In this document: positions 1-9,658 of the stretch, piece after piece | Numbering within the stretch: the first letter of the stretch is position 1 | How the letters are laid out: each line of letters opens with the position of its first letter | From: Caulobacteraceae bacterium | Lineage (GTDB): Bacteria > Pseudomonadota > Alphaproteobacteria > Caulobacterales > Caulobacteraceae | Reading direction: 5' to 3' | Length of the DNA: 34,957 nt | NCBI GenBank assembly: GCA_947378235.1 | Contig: CANCJE010000015.1 | Coordinates: forward strand, 1 to 34,957 | Translations under genes and position numbers: made by a program | The notes under the pieces: model-generated | Told to the model about the DNA's origin: nothing | What the model saw: the letters and a program-made list of their open reading frames with translations, nothing else | The model's database searches: none

Positions 1-624
1 TGGGTGCCCGAGGGCAGCCAGATCTGGACCGGCCCCAGCTTCGCGCTCGTGCGCCCTGAATTTGCCGCTGCGCGCCGCAAGGTGTTGGAGCGGCGCGACC
101 GCGACGGCGATGTCCGATCCATTCTTGTCTCGCTCGGCCTGACCGATGTCGGCGGGGTCACGGCTGACGTGGTTGAGGCCCTGCTCGCAACCGGGACCGA
201 AGCCCGCATTCTGGCGGTGGTCGGTTCGGCCGCGCCGTCCTTGCCAAGATTGCGCGAGTTAAGCGCCATCCACGCCAACCTGCGCGTCGAGGTCGATGTT
301 AAGGCCATGGCCCCGGTCGTCGGCGAGGCCGATCTGGCCATTGGTGCGGGCGGGTCCAGCACGTGGGAGCGGTGCTGCCTCGGACTTCCCGGCATCACGT
401 TGGTTCTGGCCGATAATCAGGCCGACATGGCGGCGCGGTTGGATGCTCACGGCGTGACCAAGACCCTTGATGTGCGCCTGCCTGGCTTTGCGGACCGACT
501 GGGCGAAGTCCTAACCAGCCTCGTGAACGACAGTGCAGCAAGGCGCTCAATGTCGGCTAAGGCGAGCCTGCTCTGTGATGGTCTGGGCGCAGAGCGAACT
601 GCCCGCAAAATTCTCGCGCTCTAG
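1..624 (+). CDS. pseG: PseG, UDP-2,4-diacetamido-2,4,6-trideoxy-L-altropyranose hydrolase (5' truncated)
   Basis: The reading frame is open from the first base, so the start lies upstream of the window and only about 207 C-terminal residues are present. The family hydrolyses the UDP-sugar intermediate of pseudaminic acid synthesis, releasing the free hexose in the cytoplasm; pseudaminic acid commonly decorates flagellins. Diagnostic stretches are GPSFALVRPEF near the beginning and GAGGSSTWERCCLGLPG followed by DNQ, typical of the GT-B-like C-terminal domain of PseG. The stop TAG (622-624) overlaps the stop of the convergent DUF599 gene through a shared CTAG. The rest of a pse/flagellin glycosylation cluster probably lies upstream (inference). 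The identification is confident; the N-terminal domain cannot be judged. Confidence 0.88.
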   Translation, partial: WVPEGSQIWTGPSFALVRPEFAAARRKVLERRDRDGDVRSILVSLGLTDVGGVTADVVEALLATGTEARILAVVGSAAPSLPRLRELSAIHANLRVEVDVKAMAPVVGEADLAIGAGGSSTWERCCLGLPGITLVLADNQADMAARLDAHGVTKTLDVRLPGFADRLGEVLTSLVNDSAARRSMSAKASLLCDGLGAERTARKILAL

Positions 625-1316
625 TGAGGTCCGCGCTCATCTAGAATTTCGCGCAGTTTGCGAACGCCCCGGGCAGCGCTGGCGCTAGATTGGCGCCAGA
701 CCAACAGGCCTGTGGCCCCAATCGTTGCCAGACAGAACGGGATCGGTCCTGCCAGCCAAGCCGTGCAGGCGAGTGCGAAATAGTAGCCCCTGACACCGGC
801 ATTGAACGCACCGAGGGCGGGATTGATCAGCAAGGACACCGCCTCGCCATAGGCCTTGGCGACAGAGGCTTCAGGCTTGTCCGGAGCCGCACCAATAGCC
901 GCAAGCGTATAGTTCATCTGACGAATGGCCCAGATGAAGTCGAGCAGCCCTCTGGCCAGAATGATCATCATTAGGGTCAGCTTGATCTGAAACATCAACC
1001 GCGATCCAGGATCGAGCATCACGACCCCCTCAAGGCTGCGATAGCTACGCTCGCCGCCGAACAGAACGCCAGCGGCCCCCGCTATGACGATCAGGTTCGT
1101 CGAGGCAAAGAACGAAGCGGAATTAAGGGCATGGCCCATCAGTTGGGCATCGATGAACTTACTCTCGCGCGCGGCCATGTTCGCCATCCAGGCGCTGCGC
1201 ACGATGGTCATATTGCTGTTCAGATGACGGCCAATCGACAGCCGCTTGAGCATCGGCTCGTAAAATAGCCAACAGAGGACGAACACTGTCAGGGCGATAA
1301 TATCAAGTAGGGGCAT
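621..1316 (-). CDS. DUF599 family integral membrane protein
   Basis: A 231-residue protein of unknown function, recognised as DUF599 by its overall pattern: an N-terminal hydrophobic segment (PLLDIIALTVFVLCWLFYE), a polar block with SAWMANMAARESKFIDAQLMGH, and then about three further hydrophobic segments (ASTNLIVIAGAAG; IKLTLMMIILARGLLDFIWAI; the last around FALACTAWLAGPIPFCLATIG). The frame is open for 34 codons further upstream, but the ATG at 1314-1316 is preferred. It has AAGGA six bases upstream, and translation from it begins directly with the first membrane helix as in other family members. It is convergent with pseG and shares the CTAG stop overlap. It is probably an inner membrane protein; no reaction is known. 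Confidence 0.8.
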   Translation of the reverse strand: MPLLDIIALTVFVLCWLFYEPMLKRLSIGRHLNSNMTIVRSAWMANMAARESKFIDAQLMGHALNSASFFASTNLIVIAGAAGVLFGGERSYRSLEGVVMLDPGSRLMFQIKLTLMMIILARGLLDFIWAIRQMNYTLAAIGAAPDKPEASVAKAYGEAVSLLINPALGAFNAGVRGYYFALACTAWLAGPIPFCLATIGATGLLVWRQSSASAARGVRKLREILDERGPH

Positions 1317-1454
1317 GAAAGGTCCTTGGTTCAGTCCAAAGAGGCTATCCTTGATCCCGCCTGTGCCCAAGGGCCTTGATGAATTAGCCGGAACCCTTTC
1401 CTTGATACGGCCGCGCACCTACCTCACAATGGGTGAGATAAGGATCGCGCGACC

Positions 1455-2036
1455 ATGACCACGACACGAACAGGCAATTTGGCAGGCGGGTTGGACGGCG
1501 TCATCGCAGCGGCGAAGACGGGCCAGCGCGGTTTGCCGCCGGTCCATCTGTGGAACCCACCCCACTGCGGCGAAATCGACATTGTCATCAAGCGCGACGG
1601 ACTTTGGTTTCATGAGGGTACACCCATTGGCCGTGAGGCCTTGGTTCGGCTCTTTTCCACCGTGCTGCGGCTTGATCCGGACGGCTATCATCTGGTGACG
1701 CCCGCCGAAAAGATGAAGATCAAGGTCGAGGACGCCCCCTTTATCGCCGTGCGGGTCGATCAAGTCGGTGACGCTCTACGCTTCTTGACCAATGTCGGGG
1801 ATGAGGTTGAGGCCGGGCCGGACAATGCCATTCGCGTCCAGTCCGATCCAGAGACCGGCGAGCCTCGCCCCTATCTGCATGTCCGCCGAGGCCTAGAGGC
1901 CCGCATCGCCCGCCCGGTCTTTTATGAACTGGTCGAGATGGCCAAGGAACGCCAGACGCCAGAGGGTCTGCGCTATGGCGTGACCTCCAACGGGGCGTGG
2001 TTTGATCTGGGTCCCGCAGAGGGCTTTGGCGCGTGA
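1455..2036 (+). CDS. DUF1285 family protein
   Basis: A 193-residue soluble protein matching DUF1285. Recognisable features are LPPVHLWNPPHCGEIDIVI near residue 30, the DGLWFHEGTPIGREALVRLFSTVL block, and a conserved VTPAEKMKIKVEDAPF segment. The molecular function of the family is not established. The start ATG has AAGGA (1440-1444) ten bases upstream. It is the first gene of a compact operon: its TGA stop overlaps the GTG start of the Nudix hydrolase (GTGA), indicating translational coupling. The same order (DUF1285, CoA-pyrophosphatase Nudix, small DUF6111-like protein, CCA-adding enzyme) is, from general knowledge, common in alphaproteobacteria. Confidence 0.85.
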   Translation: MTTTRTGNLAGGLDGVIAAAKTGQRGLPPVHLWNPPHCGEIDIVIKRDGLWFHEGTPIGREALVRLFSTVLRLDPDGYHLVTPAEKMKIKVEDAPFIAVRVDQVGDALRFLTNVGDEVEAGPDNAIRVQSDPETGEPRPYLHVRRGLEARIARPVFYELVEMAKERQTPEGLRYGVTSNGAWFDLGPAEGFGA

Positions 2037-2704
2037 ACCCAGCCCTCGCCCCCCATCTGCTTCGCGATTGGATCACCAGTCGGCTCGATCCCTTGGATGC
2101 CCACGGCGAAAACCGGCCAGAGCGGAAGATGGGCTCGGACTTTGACCTGAACCCAGAAACCCATCCGGGCGACCATGGCGTGGCTGGTTTAGCTCATGCC
2201 GCCGTCCTGACGCCTCTGATCGAACATGAGGGCGGCATTAGCGTGCTGCTGACCCGGCGCTCTGACAGTTTGCGCAAACATACCGGCCAAGTCGCCTTTC
2301 CCGGCGGGCGCTGTGATCCGGGCGAGACCCCGGCTCAGACAGCGCTCAGAGAGGCACAGGAGGAGATCGGTCTTGATCCGTCCTTTGTGACCTTGGCGGG
2401 GCTGTCGACGCCCTATCGCACGGGCACGGGCTTTCATGTCACGCCCGTGGTTGGCTTTGTGAAGCCCGGTTTCGTCCTGACACCCAATCCAGCCGAGGTG
2501 GCCGATGTGTTCGAGACGCCCTTCTCGTTCCTGATGGATCCGCAAAACCACCAGCGCCAACATCGCGACCTGCCCAATGGCGACCGGCGTCATTTCTACG
2601 CCATCCCCTATGAGCAGTGGTTCATCTGGGGAGCCACGGCAGGCATGCTACGTCAGCTCTATATCCGCCTCTATGGCGAGTCCGAAGGGGCCCTATCCGC
2701 ATGA
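2033..2704 (+). CDS. CoA pyrophosphatase, Nudix family
   Basis: A 223-residue Nudix hydrolase of the CoA-diphosphatase (NudL/YeaB) subgroup, which cleaves CoA and derivatives to 3',5'-ADP and 4'-phosphopantetheine. The Nudix box spans about residues 92-114 and has the full G-x5-E-x7-REUxEExGU pattern (REAQEEIGL at its end). The preceding LLTRRSDSLRKHTGQVAFPG (72-91) is the UPF0035 signature that marks the CoA-specific subgroup. The start is GTG at 2033, overlapping the upstream stop by four bases. The downstream gene starts in an ATGA overlap with this gene's stop. No key residue appears missing. Confidence 0.9.
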   Translation: MNPALAPHLLRDWITSRLDPLDAHGENRPERKMGSDFDLNPETHPGDHGVAGLAHAAVLTPLIEHEGGISVLLTRRSDSLRKHTGQVAFPGGRCDPGETPAQTALREAQEEIGLDPSFVTLAGLSTPYRTGTGFHVTPVVGFVKPGFVLTPNPAEVADVFETPFSFLMDPQNHQRQHRDLPNGDRRHFYAIPYEQWFIWGATAGMLRQLYIRLYGESEGALSA

Positions 2705-2976
2705 TCCGCGTGGTTCTGTTCCGGCTGCTGCTCGCCGCCATGCCCCTGATTTTTTATAGTCTCTGGCGTCAGGTCGCCCTGCGTAGCGGCAAGCCCATGG
2801 GCTCGACTCCATGGGGCTGGTTGATTGGTCTAGGCGCGGTGCTGTCCGCCCTATCGCTGATGGCTACGGTTGCCTTCCATCCTGACAATCGCGGTCAGAC
2901 CTATGTCCCCGCCGAACCGCGCGCCGACGGCGGCGTGGGTGCGGCCCATTTTGATGACAAGAAGACCAATCCATGA
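2701..2976 (+). CDS. Small membrane protein, DUF6111-like
   Basis: A 91-residue protein with two predicted membrane segments: MIRVVLFRLLLAAMPLIFYS at the N-terminus and WLIGLGAVLSALSLMATVAF around residues 40-60. A polar tail rich in Pro/Asp/Gly follows. A longer frame runs upstream, but the ATG at 2701, embedded in the ATGA overlap with the Nudix stop, fits the coupling seen through this operon. Its own stop overlaps the CCA-transferase start, again ATGA. Length, N-terminal motif and position agree with the DUF6111 family of alphaproteobacteria. Function unknown; the assignment rests on pattern memory and context. Confidence 0.72.
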   Translation: MIRVVLFRLLLAAMPLIFYSLWRQVALRSGKPMGSTPWGWLIGLGAVLSALSLMATVAFHPDNRGQTYVPAEPRADGGVGAAHFDDKKTNP

Positions 2977-4223
2977 GCTTTGCGCTAAGCCTAAAGCCTT
3001 GGATGACCAAGCCCGCGACCAAGGCGGTGCTGGAAGCCTTGATCGCCGAGGGCGGGGCCGATTGTGTGCGCTTTGTCGGCGGCTGCGTGCGCAACGCCAT
3101 CTTGAACCGCAAGATCGACGATATTGACCTGGCCACCACCTTGACCCCGCCCTCGGTGGTCAAGGCTCTGGAAGCAGCCGGGCTCAAGGCCATTCCGACA
3201 GGGATAGAGCATGGCACAGTCACAGCCCTGTCGAACGGCCAGCCCTTCGAGATCACCACCCTGCGCAAGGATGTCCAGACCGATGGTCGCCATGCTGTCG
3301 TGGTCTTTACCGACGACTGGGCTGAGGATGCAGCACGTCGCGATTTTACGATGAACGCGCTCTATGCCGATGCATCGGGCGCGGTCTTTGATCCGTCGGG
3401 GACCGGTGTTGAGGATGCCCGCGCAGGCCGTCTAGTCTTTGTTGGCGATCCCAAGACCCGCATCGACGAGGACTATCTGCGGATCCTGCGATATTTTCGG
3501 TTCCTTGCCTGGTACGGCAAGGGCGAGCCGGATCGAGACGCACTTGCGGCCTGTGAGACCGGGCGACCGCGGCTTGCGGACTGTTCAGCCGAACGGGTCG
3601 CCAAAGAAATGCTCAAGCTGTTGGCCGCCGACGATCCACGCCCAGCGCTGAGGCTGATGGCCTCGACGGGCGTGCTGGCGCAGGTCTTGCCACAGGCCGA
3701 AGGGCTGGCGGTGCTAGACCGACTGGTGGCCATCGAGGACGAGCAACTGTTCGAGAATGAGCCCCTTCTGCGACTGGCCGCCCTCTTACCGGCTCATCCC
3801 GCGGCGGGAGAGGCCGTGGGCCGGGCCTTGCGCCTGTCCAATGCTGAGCGCGAGCGGTTGGCGCAGGCTCTGGGCACAGAGCCCCGACTGGTCTCATGGA
3901 TGAGCCCCAAGGCGGCGCGCCAAGCCGTCTATCGACTGGGCAACCCGGCATTCCGCGATCGGGTCAAGCTGCACTGGGCCAGAAGCCTGCGTCCTGCGAC
4001 CACCCCGCAATGGCGCGGTTTGCTGGCTCTGGGCGAAAGCTGGCACGCGCCAGTCATGCCCATCTCGGGCAAGGATGTCGTCGGTTCGGGCGTTCCGGCT
4101 GGTCCCTTGGTCGGTGAGGTCCTGCGCGAGGTTGAGGACTGGTGGGTCGATAGCGACTTTATTGACGACAAACTGTCTCTGGTCGAGCGCTTGAAATCGG
4201 TGGCTCAAGGGCTGGCCTTTTAG
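2973..4223 (+). CDS. cca: CCA tRNA nucleotidyltransferase (class II)
   Basis: A 416-residue enzyme that adds or repairs the 3'-CCA end of tRNAs using CTP and ATP. Class II landmarks are in order. RFVGGCVRN (33-41) is the nucleotidyltransferase motif with the metal-binding DIDLAT (50-55). RRDFTMNALYAD (122-133) and RIDEDYLRILRYFRF (163-177) follow. The C-terminal half is the helical neck and body region. The usual VRD of motif A reads VRN here, a variant I believe is frequent in alphaproteobacterial members. It is the last gene of the operon starting at 1455, with an ATGA start overlap. In species whose tRNA genes encode CCA the enzyme mainly repairs tRNA; which case applies cannot be judged here. 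Confidence 0.93.
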   Translation: MSFALSLKPWMTKPATKAVLEALIAEGGADCVRFVGGCVRNAILNRKIDDIDLATTLTPPSVVKALEAAGLKAIPTGIEHGTVTALSNGQPFEITTLRKDVQTDGRHAVVVFTDDWAEDAARRDFTMNALYADASGAVFDPSGTGVEDARAGRLVFVGDPKTRIDEDYLRILRYFRFLAWYGKGEPDRDALAACETGRPRLADCSAERVAKEMLKLLAADDPRPALRLMASTGVLAQVLPQAEGLAVLDRLVAIEDEQLFENEPLLRLAALLPAHPAAGEAVGRALRLSNAERERLAQALGTEPRLVSWMSPKAARQAVYRLGNPAFRDRVKLHWARSLRPATTPQWRGLLALGESWHAPVMPISGKDVVGSGVPAGPLVGEVLREVEDWWVDSDFIDDKLSLVERLKSVAQGLAF

Positions 4224-4309
4224 GGTCTGAGCCCTTTGGCCAATCGCAAGGCTTGACCTGACCCAGCGTCAACCCTCACCCTATGTCAAAACATAAGGGA
4301 GACGCCGCC

Positions 4310-6127
<1,818 letters not shown>

Positions 6128-6180
6128 CTTTCCTAATGCGCAGGCAAGCTCAGCATGAGGACGCGCCAAAATCTATATCC

Positions 6181-6279
6181 GCGTCATTGCGAGGCGCATC
6201 GCGCCGAAGCAACCCAGGGGAACATCTACGTAAGATCGTGTCAGACCCCTGGGTTGCTTCGCTACGCTCGCAATGACGC
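6181..6279. repeat. Palindromic intergenic repeat, type A (GCGTCATTGCGAG family)
   Basis: A large imperfect inverted repeat. The left arm begins GCGTCATTGCGAG and runs through GAAGCAACCCAGGGG. The right arm starts CCCCTGGGTTGCTTCG and ends CTCGCAATGACGC. About 25 bases separate the arms. This is a widespread class of dispersed intergenic palindrome in proteobacteria. Placed between convergent genes, it may end transcription or stabilise 3' ends, but no function is shown by the sequence. Confidence 0.88.
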
Positions 6280-6290
6280 TGTTATAGAAA

Positions 6291-6413
6291 GCCCTTTCCC
6301 CCCTTGTGGAGGAGAGGGTTGGGAGAGGGGGTGAGATCCACTTACCCTCATCCTGCGTCGGTCGAAGGGTCGAGGATGATCTCCTTCCCTCACCACCGCG
6401 TTCCCCGCGAAGG
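6291..6413. repeat. Degenerate fragments of repeat types B, C and D
   Basis: Three decayed half-elements lie in a row. A GAGAGGGTTGGGAGAGGG stretch (about 6291-6334) resembles type B at 7668-7755. A CCTCATCCTG...GGTCGAAGG...GAGGATGA stretch (about 6344-6380) resembles type C at 7457-7547. GCGTTCCCCGCGAAGGC (about 6397-6413) is half of type D at 7565-7651. They are recognisable only by comparison with the intact copies elsewhere in the window. Confidence 0.6.
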
Positions 6414-6420
6414 CAAAACA

Positions 6421-6524
6421 AGACCCTCTACGTCGCTACGCTCCACTTCCCCCAGAGGGGGAAGATTTGAGAACCGAGATCTTCCCCCTCTGGGGGAAGT
6501 ACCCGCGAAGCGGGGGTAGGGGAC
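6421..6524. repeat. Palindromic intergenic repeat, type E (inverted pair)
   Basis: Two inverted copies of the type E unit. The left copy holds CTACGTCGCTACGCTCCAC followed by TTCCCCCAGAGGGGGAA. The right copy holds TTCCCCCTCTGGGGGAA followed by ACCCGCGAAGCGGGGGTAG. Each copy has its own internal hairpin (CTTCCCCC/GGGGGAAG) and the copies can pair with each other. It ends three bases before the TauD stop codon. Related copies are at 7776-7885 and 16350-16416. Confidence 0.85.
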
Positions 6525-6526
6525 TC

Positions 6527-7375
6527 TTAGAACGCCGCGATGGTCGTTCTGTGCAGCAAACGGTCATAGCCGTCATAGCCGCCGGTCGCGGCATGAAGCA
6601 CCGAGCGGTTGTCCCACATCAGCAGCGTGCCCTTTTCCCAGCGATGGCGGTACTGGAACGCCTCACTGCCCTGCCAGCGATAGAGTTCCATCAACAGCGG
6701 CAAGGACTCCTCGTCCGCCACGCCCTCGATCCCGACAATATAGCCAAAACAGCTAAAGAGCCCGAGACGTCCGGTCTCTGGGTGGGCGCGGATCAGGGGG
6801 TGAATTTGGCTGGCCTCGGCGGCGCGGGAGGGACGGATATCCATTGAGCGTCGGGCAATGTCGCCTTCGCCATAGGAGCCTTCGGGCGCATAGGCTTTCT
6901 TGGCCGAATGGATGGCCATCTTGCCCTCGAGCTTGGCGCGCATGGCGTCAGGCATGGCGTCCAGGGCTGCATGCTGATTGGAAAAGAGCGTATCCCCGCC
7001 CATCGGCGGGATGGTGATGCCATAGAGGCAGGTCCCTGCGGGAGGGCGGGCCTGAAAGCTCCAGTCACTGTGCCAGTTTTCGGCAAACAGGGGCGAGGTC
7101 TCATCGGCCATCCGCTTGACCGCGATCACATGCTTGCGGCCCTCGATCGGCGCGATGAAGGGATCATCACCAAATCCGCCAAAGGCGATGGTGAACCGTT
7201 CTTGATCATCGTCGCTAATGTCCTGACCGGTAAAGGCCAGCACATGGTGCTCAAGCCATGCGGCGCGGATGTCCGCGACCTGTTCGGCGCTCAGCGGCTT
7301 GGTCAGATCAACACCCGTAACCGTGGCCCCGCAGGCCTGCCCTGACGGTGTCACCGTGATGGTGGATTGGCCCAT
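6527..7375 (-). CDS. TauD/TfdA-family Fe(II)/2-oxoglutarate dioxygenase
   Basis: A 282-residue non-haem iron dioxygenase. The family hydroxylates a substrate while decarboxylating 2-oxoglutarate to succinate; known members act on taurine, alkyl sulfates, 2,4-D and other small acids. The metal triad is visible as H102-x-D104 in ENWHSDWSF and a distal His261 in RSVLHAATGG; Arg276 in LLHRTTIAAF is placed to bind the 2-oxoglutarate carboxylate. The N-terminal GATVTGVDLTKPLSAEQVADIRAAW is the usual family opening. An upstream ATG is in frame, but 7375 has GAGGGA seven bases before it and matches the family N-terminus. It is tandem with the downstream-numbered monooxygenase gene but separated from it by 512 bp of repeats, so it probably has its own promoter. 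Substrate not predictable. Confidence 0.88.
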   Translation of the reverse strand: MGQSTITVTPSGQACGATVTGVDLTKPLSAEQVADIRAAWLEHHVLAFTGQDISDDDQERFTIAFGGFGDDPFIAPIEGRKHVIAVKRMADETSPLFAENWHSDWSFQARPPAGTCLYGITIPPMGGDTLFSNQHAALDAMPDAMRAKLEGKMAIHSAKKAYAPEGSYGEGDIARRSMDIRPSRAAEASQIHPLIRAHPETGRLGLFSCFGYIVGIEGVADEESLPLLMELYRWQGSEAFQYRHRWEKGTLLMWDNRSVLHAATGGYDGYDRLLHRTTIAAF

Positions 7376-7397
7376 GGTCGTTCCCTCGGCTGTCGTT

Positions 7398-7423
7398 CTT
7401 TTGCGGCCATAGTCCTGCAAAAG
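7398..7423. promoter_or_regulatory. Inverted repeat upstream of the TauD-type gene
   Basis: A perfect 7-bp dyad CTTTTGC / GCAAAAG with a 12-base spacer, ending 22 bases upstream of the TauD ATG. It lies in the only repeat-free stretch (7376-7456) between that gene and the palindrome array, so it could be an operator for the gene. The regulator is unknown. Confidence 0.4.
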
Positions 7424-7456
7424 TCGGATTGGGGAAAGGGTTTCCTTTCGGGGCCA

Positions 7457-7547
7457 TCCTCGTCCTTCGACAGGCTCAGGATGAGGATGAATAGGCGGTG
7501 AGTGATCTATCAGTCTTCCTCATGCTGAGCCTGTCGAAGCACGAGGA
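7457..7547. repeat. Palindromic intergenic repeat, type C (inverted pair)
   Basis: Two inverted 31-base units. The left one contains CCTTCGACAGGCTCAGGATG and the right one CATGCTGAGCCTGTCGAAGC, separated by about 29 bases. They can form a long cruciform or hairpin. The same type is at 16135-16219, with a degraded copy near 6344-6380. The unit resembles common dispersed intergenic repeats of Caulobacterales and Sphingomonadales. Confidence 0.88.
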
Positions 7548-7564
7548 ATCCCCCCACCCTATAT

Positions 7565-7651
7565 CCGTGTTCCCCGCGAAGGCGGGGACCCAGAACCTTT
7601 CACTCAGGCGGTCATCGACCCGCTGGATCCCCGCCTTCGCGGGCAACGCGG
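7565..7651. repeat. Palindromic intergenic repeat, type D (inverted pair)
   Basis: The left unit contains GTTCCCCGCGAAGGCGGGGA, itself hairpin-forming. The right unit contains TCCCCGCCTTCGCGGGCAAC, about 30 bases away in inverted orientation. The same type is at 16244-16338, with half a unit at about 6397-6413. Confidence 0.88.
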
Positions 7652-7667
7652 TTGAGAGTGAGTGGAT

Positions 7668-7755
7668 GCCCCCTCACCCAACCCTGTCCCCCTGAAGGGG
7701 GCGAGGGCTAGAACAGATAAGCCCTCTCCCTGAGGGAGAGGGTTGGGTGAGGGCC
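7668..7755. repeat. Palindromic intergenic repeat, type B (inverted pair)
   Basis: The left unit is CCCTCACCCAACCCTGTCC followed by a CCCCTGAAGGGGG hairpin. The right unit is CTCTCCCTGAGGGAGAG followed by GGTTGGGTGAGGG. The outer arms (CCCTCACCCAACC / GGTTGGGTGAGGG) are perfectly complementary. Confidence 0.87.
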
Positions 7756-7775
7756 TTGTTTGTTTTCTTAAAATA

Positions 7776-7885
7776 CAAGGCCCCCTACCCCGGCTTCGCC
7801 GGTACTTCCCCCATGGGGGAAGATCAAGGATGCGTAACTCTTCCCCCTCTGGGGGAAGTGGCGCGAAGCGACGTGGGGGGCCTTG
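7776..7885. repeat. Palindromic intergenic repeat, type E (inverted pair)
   Basis: The outer arms CAAGGCCCCC and GGGGGCCTTG enclose two inverted E units: TACCCCGGCTTCGCCGGTAC next to TTCCCCCATGGGGGAA, and TTCCCCCTCTGGGGGAA next to GTGGCGCGAAGCGACGTG. The element ends two bases before the stop codon of the monooxygenase gene on the minus strand, so it is the first thing transcribed after that gene. Confidence 0.87.
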
Positions 7886-7887
7886 TT

Positions 7888-9393
7888 TTACTTGCTATAT
7901 TGGAACGTCGCGTCGTCGAGATCGATCTGGGGGAATAGATCCTTCTCGGCCCAATAATCTTGGGTGTGCTGCCATTCGGGCTTGTCGCCGCGACGGGGCA
8001 GAAGGTGCATGCCGCGCATCAGATAGCCGGGATTGAAGTTTTCGGGGTCCATCCAAGGCAAGAGCGGCATGTCCTTGTCCTCGGGGCGCAACGTTGGCGT
8101 GACCGCCTTGACGCCCTTCTTGTCCATATGGTTGAGCAAACGCGCGACAAAGTCTCCGATCAGATCGGCCCGCAGGGTCCAACTGGCGCGGAAATAGCCG
8201 AACACCCAGATCATGTTAGGTACGCCGGTAAACATCATGCCGCGATAGGTGACGGTCTTTGAAAAATCCAAAGCCTCGCCATTGATCGAGAAATTGATGT
8301 CGCCCAGCACGTTTAGGTTAAAGCCGGTCGCGGTGATGATGATATCGGCCTCAAGCTCGGTGCCCGATTTCAGCAATATGCCCTTTTCGGTAAAGCGCTC
8401 GATCTCGTCGGTAACAACACTGGCCTTGCCCGAGGCGATGCCTTGGAAAATGTCGCCGTCCGGCACGAAGGCGATGCGCTGGCGCCAAGGGCGATAGGTC
8501 GGGCTAAAGTGCTTTTGCACGGTCTCTTCGGGCAGAAAGGCGCGAACGCCGGAGAGCAGCTCTTCGCGCACCACATCCGGTTCCTCGATGGACCGGCGGG
8601 TAAATTCACCCTGATCGAACAGGATCTGACGGCGAGCAATCTCGTGAATCCACTCCTCCTTGACCTCAAGCTTGCGCAGATTGTCGACCAGGTCATTGCC
8701 ATTGCGGCCGGGGATGAAATAGGTCGGTGAACGCTGGAGCAGGGTCACATGCTCGCATTCGGCCGCAATGGCCGGCACCACGGTCGCTGCCGTCGCGCCA
8801 GACCCGATGACCAACACCTTCTTGCCCTTATAGGCTAGATCTTTAGGCCAGGTCTGGGGATGGACGATCTTGCCCTTGAACTGGTCCATGCCCGGCCATT
8901 CAGGCGTGTAGCCCTCATCGTGGCGGTAATAGCCTTGGCACATCCACAGGAAGTTGGTCGTGAAGACGCAGCTCTCGCCCGTGGTCTTATTGACGGCGGT
9001 GATGGTCCAGAGATTGTCCTTGCCTGACCAACTGGCCGACAGGATCTTGTGGCCATAACGGATGTGGCGATCCAGATCATTCTCTTCAATCACCTCGCCC
9101 ATATATTTGAGGATCTCTTCGGCCGACGCGATTGGCGCACCGACCCAAGGCTTAAAGCGATAGCCGAACGTATAGAGGTCACTGTCCGAACGAACGCCGG
9201 GATAGGTGTGGGTCAGCCAAGTGCCGCCAAAACTCTCCTGCGTCTCCAGCACGACGAAGCTCTTGCCCGGGCACTGATCTTTGAGGTGATATGCACCGCC
9301 CACGCCAGAAATGCCGGCTCCGACGATCAGGACGTCGAAATGCTCGGTTGCGGTCGTGTCGTTGGACTTTGCCAGTGTTGCGGTGTCGGCCAT
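7888..9393 (-). CDS. Flavin-containing monooxygenase, Baeyer-Villiger/EthA-like
   Basis: A 501-residue FAD/NADPH monooxygenase of the EthA-like (ethionamide-activating) Baeyer-Villiger group. FAD motif GAGISG (25-30) is followed by GGTWLTHTYPGVRSDSD. The fingerprint FKGKIVHPQTW (172-182) fits F-x-G-x3-H-x3-W, and the NADPH Rossmann motif is GSGATA (197-202). ATGFN near residue 356 is the conserved C-terminal ATG motif. A typical Shine-Dalgarno sequence (AGGAGAGG) precedes the ATG at 9393. Such enzymes oxidise linear, aryl or cyclic ketones, or sulfur compounds. The gene is divergent from the lactonase-like amidohydrolase at 9659, and its 3' end abuts a type E repeat. It is only distantly similar to the long monooxygenase at 4310, so the two probably act on different substrates. 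Confidence 0.9.
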   Translation of the reverse strand: MADTATLAKSNDTTATEHFDVLIVGAGISGVGGAYHLKDQCPGKSFVVLETQESFGGTWLTHTYPGVRSDSDLYTFGYRFKPWVGAPIASAEEILKYMGEVIEENDLDRHIRYGHKILSASWSGKDNLWTITAVNKTTGESCVFTTNFLWMCQGYYRHDEGYTPEWPGMDQFKGKIVHPQTWPKDLAYKGKKVLVIGSGATAATVVPAIAAECEHVTLLQRSPTYFIPGRNGNDLVDNLRKLEVKEEWIHEIARRQILFDQGEFTRRSIEEPDVVREELLSGVRAFLPEETVQKHFSPTYRPWRQRIAFVPDGDIFQGIASGKASVVTDEIERFTEKGILLKSGTELEADIIITATGFNLNVLGDINFSINGEALDFSKTVTYRGMMFTGVPNMIWVFGYFRASWTLRADLIGDFVARLLNHMDKKGVKAVTPTLRPEDKDMPLLPWMDPENFNPGYLMRGMHLLPRRGDKPEWQHTQDYWAEKDLFPQIDLDDATFQYSK

Positions 9394-9658
9394 GGGTCAC
9401 CTCTCCTATGAAGATTGCTGACATTCTGATTGCTGAGGGCGATCCCCCAGGTTCAGGCGCTTTCGCCGCGCGAGCCAACAACTAACCGACGATCATATGC
9501 ACAATCCTCGCCACGAAAAGCCCCCTTGTGCTTAAGCGTCCAACCGCCGCAGCCTCTTCATCTGCCCCCTTGGCGCGCATGGCTTTCACGTCTTAAGGTA
9601 TGGATTGGCCCATGGACCCAAGCATCAAGACTTGAGGGGGCATACGGGAGACGACCTC
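9394..9658. other. Divergent intergenic region between monooxygenase and amidohydrolase
   Basis: A gene-free stretch of 265 bases that must hold both divergent promoters. The only clear structure is a 9-bp direct repeat GATTGCTGA at 9413-9421 and 9428-9436, close to the monooxygenase start. No convincing -35/-10 pair or palindromic operator was found, and no ORF with a believable start. Confidence 0.45.

Noticed and set aside
3078-3095. CCA-adding enzyme motif reads GGCVRN instead of GGxVRD, suggesting an inactive copy
   Set aside because: All other class II motifs are intact and the Asn variant is, to my knowledge, common in alphaproteobacterial enzymes.
6181-7885. CRISPR array suggested by several repeats in a row
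   Set aside because: The units are inverted pairs of different families, not identical direct repeats with uniform spacers, and no cas genes are present.
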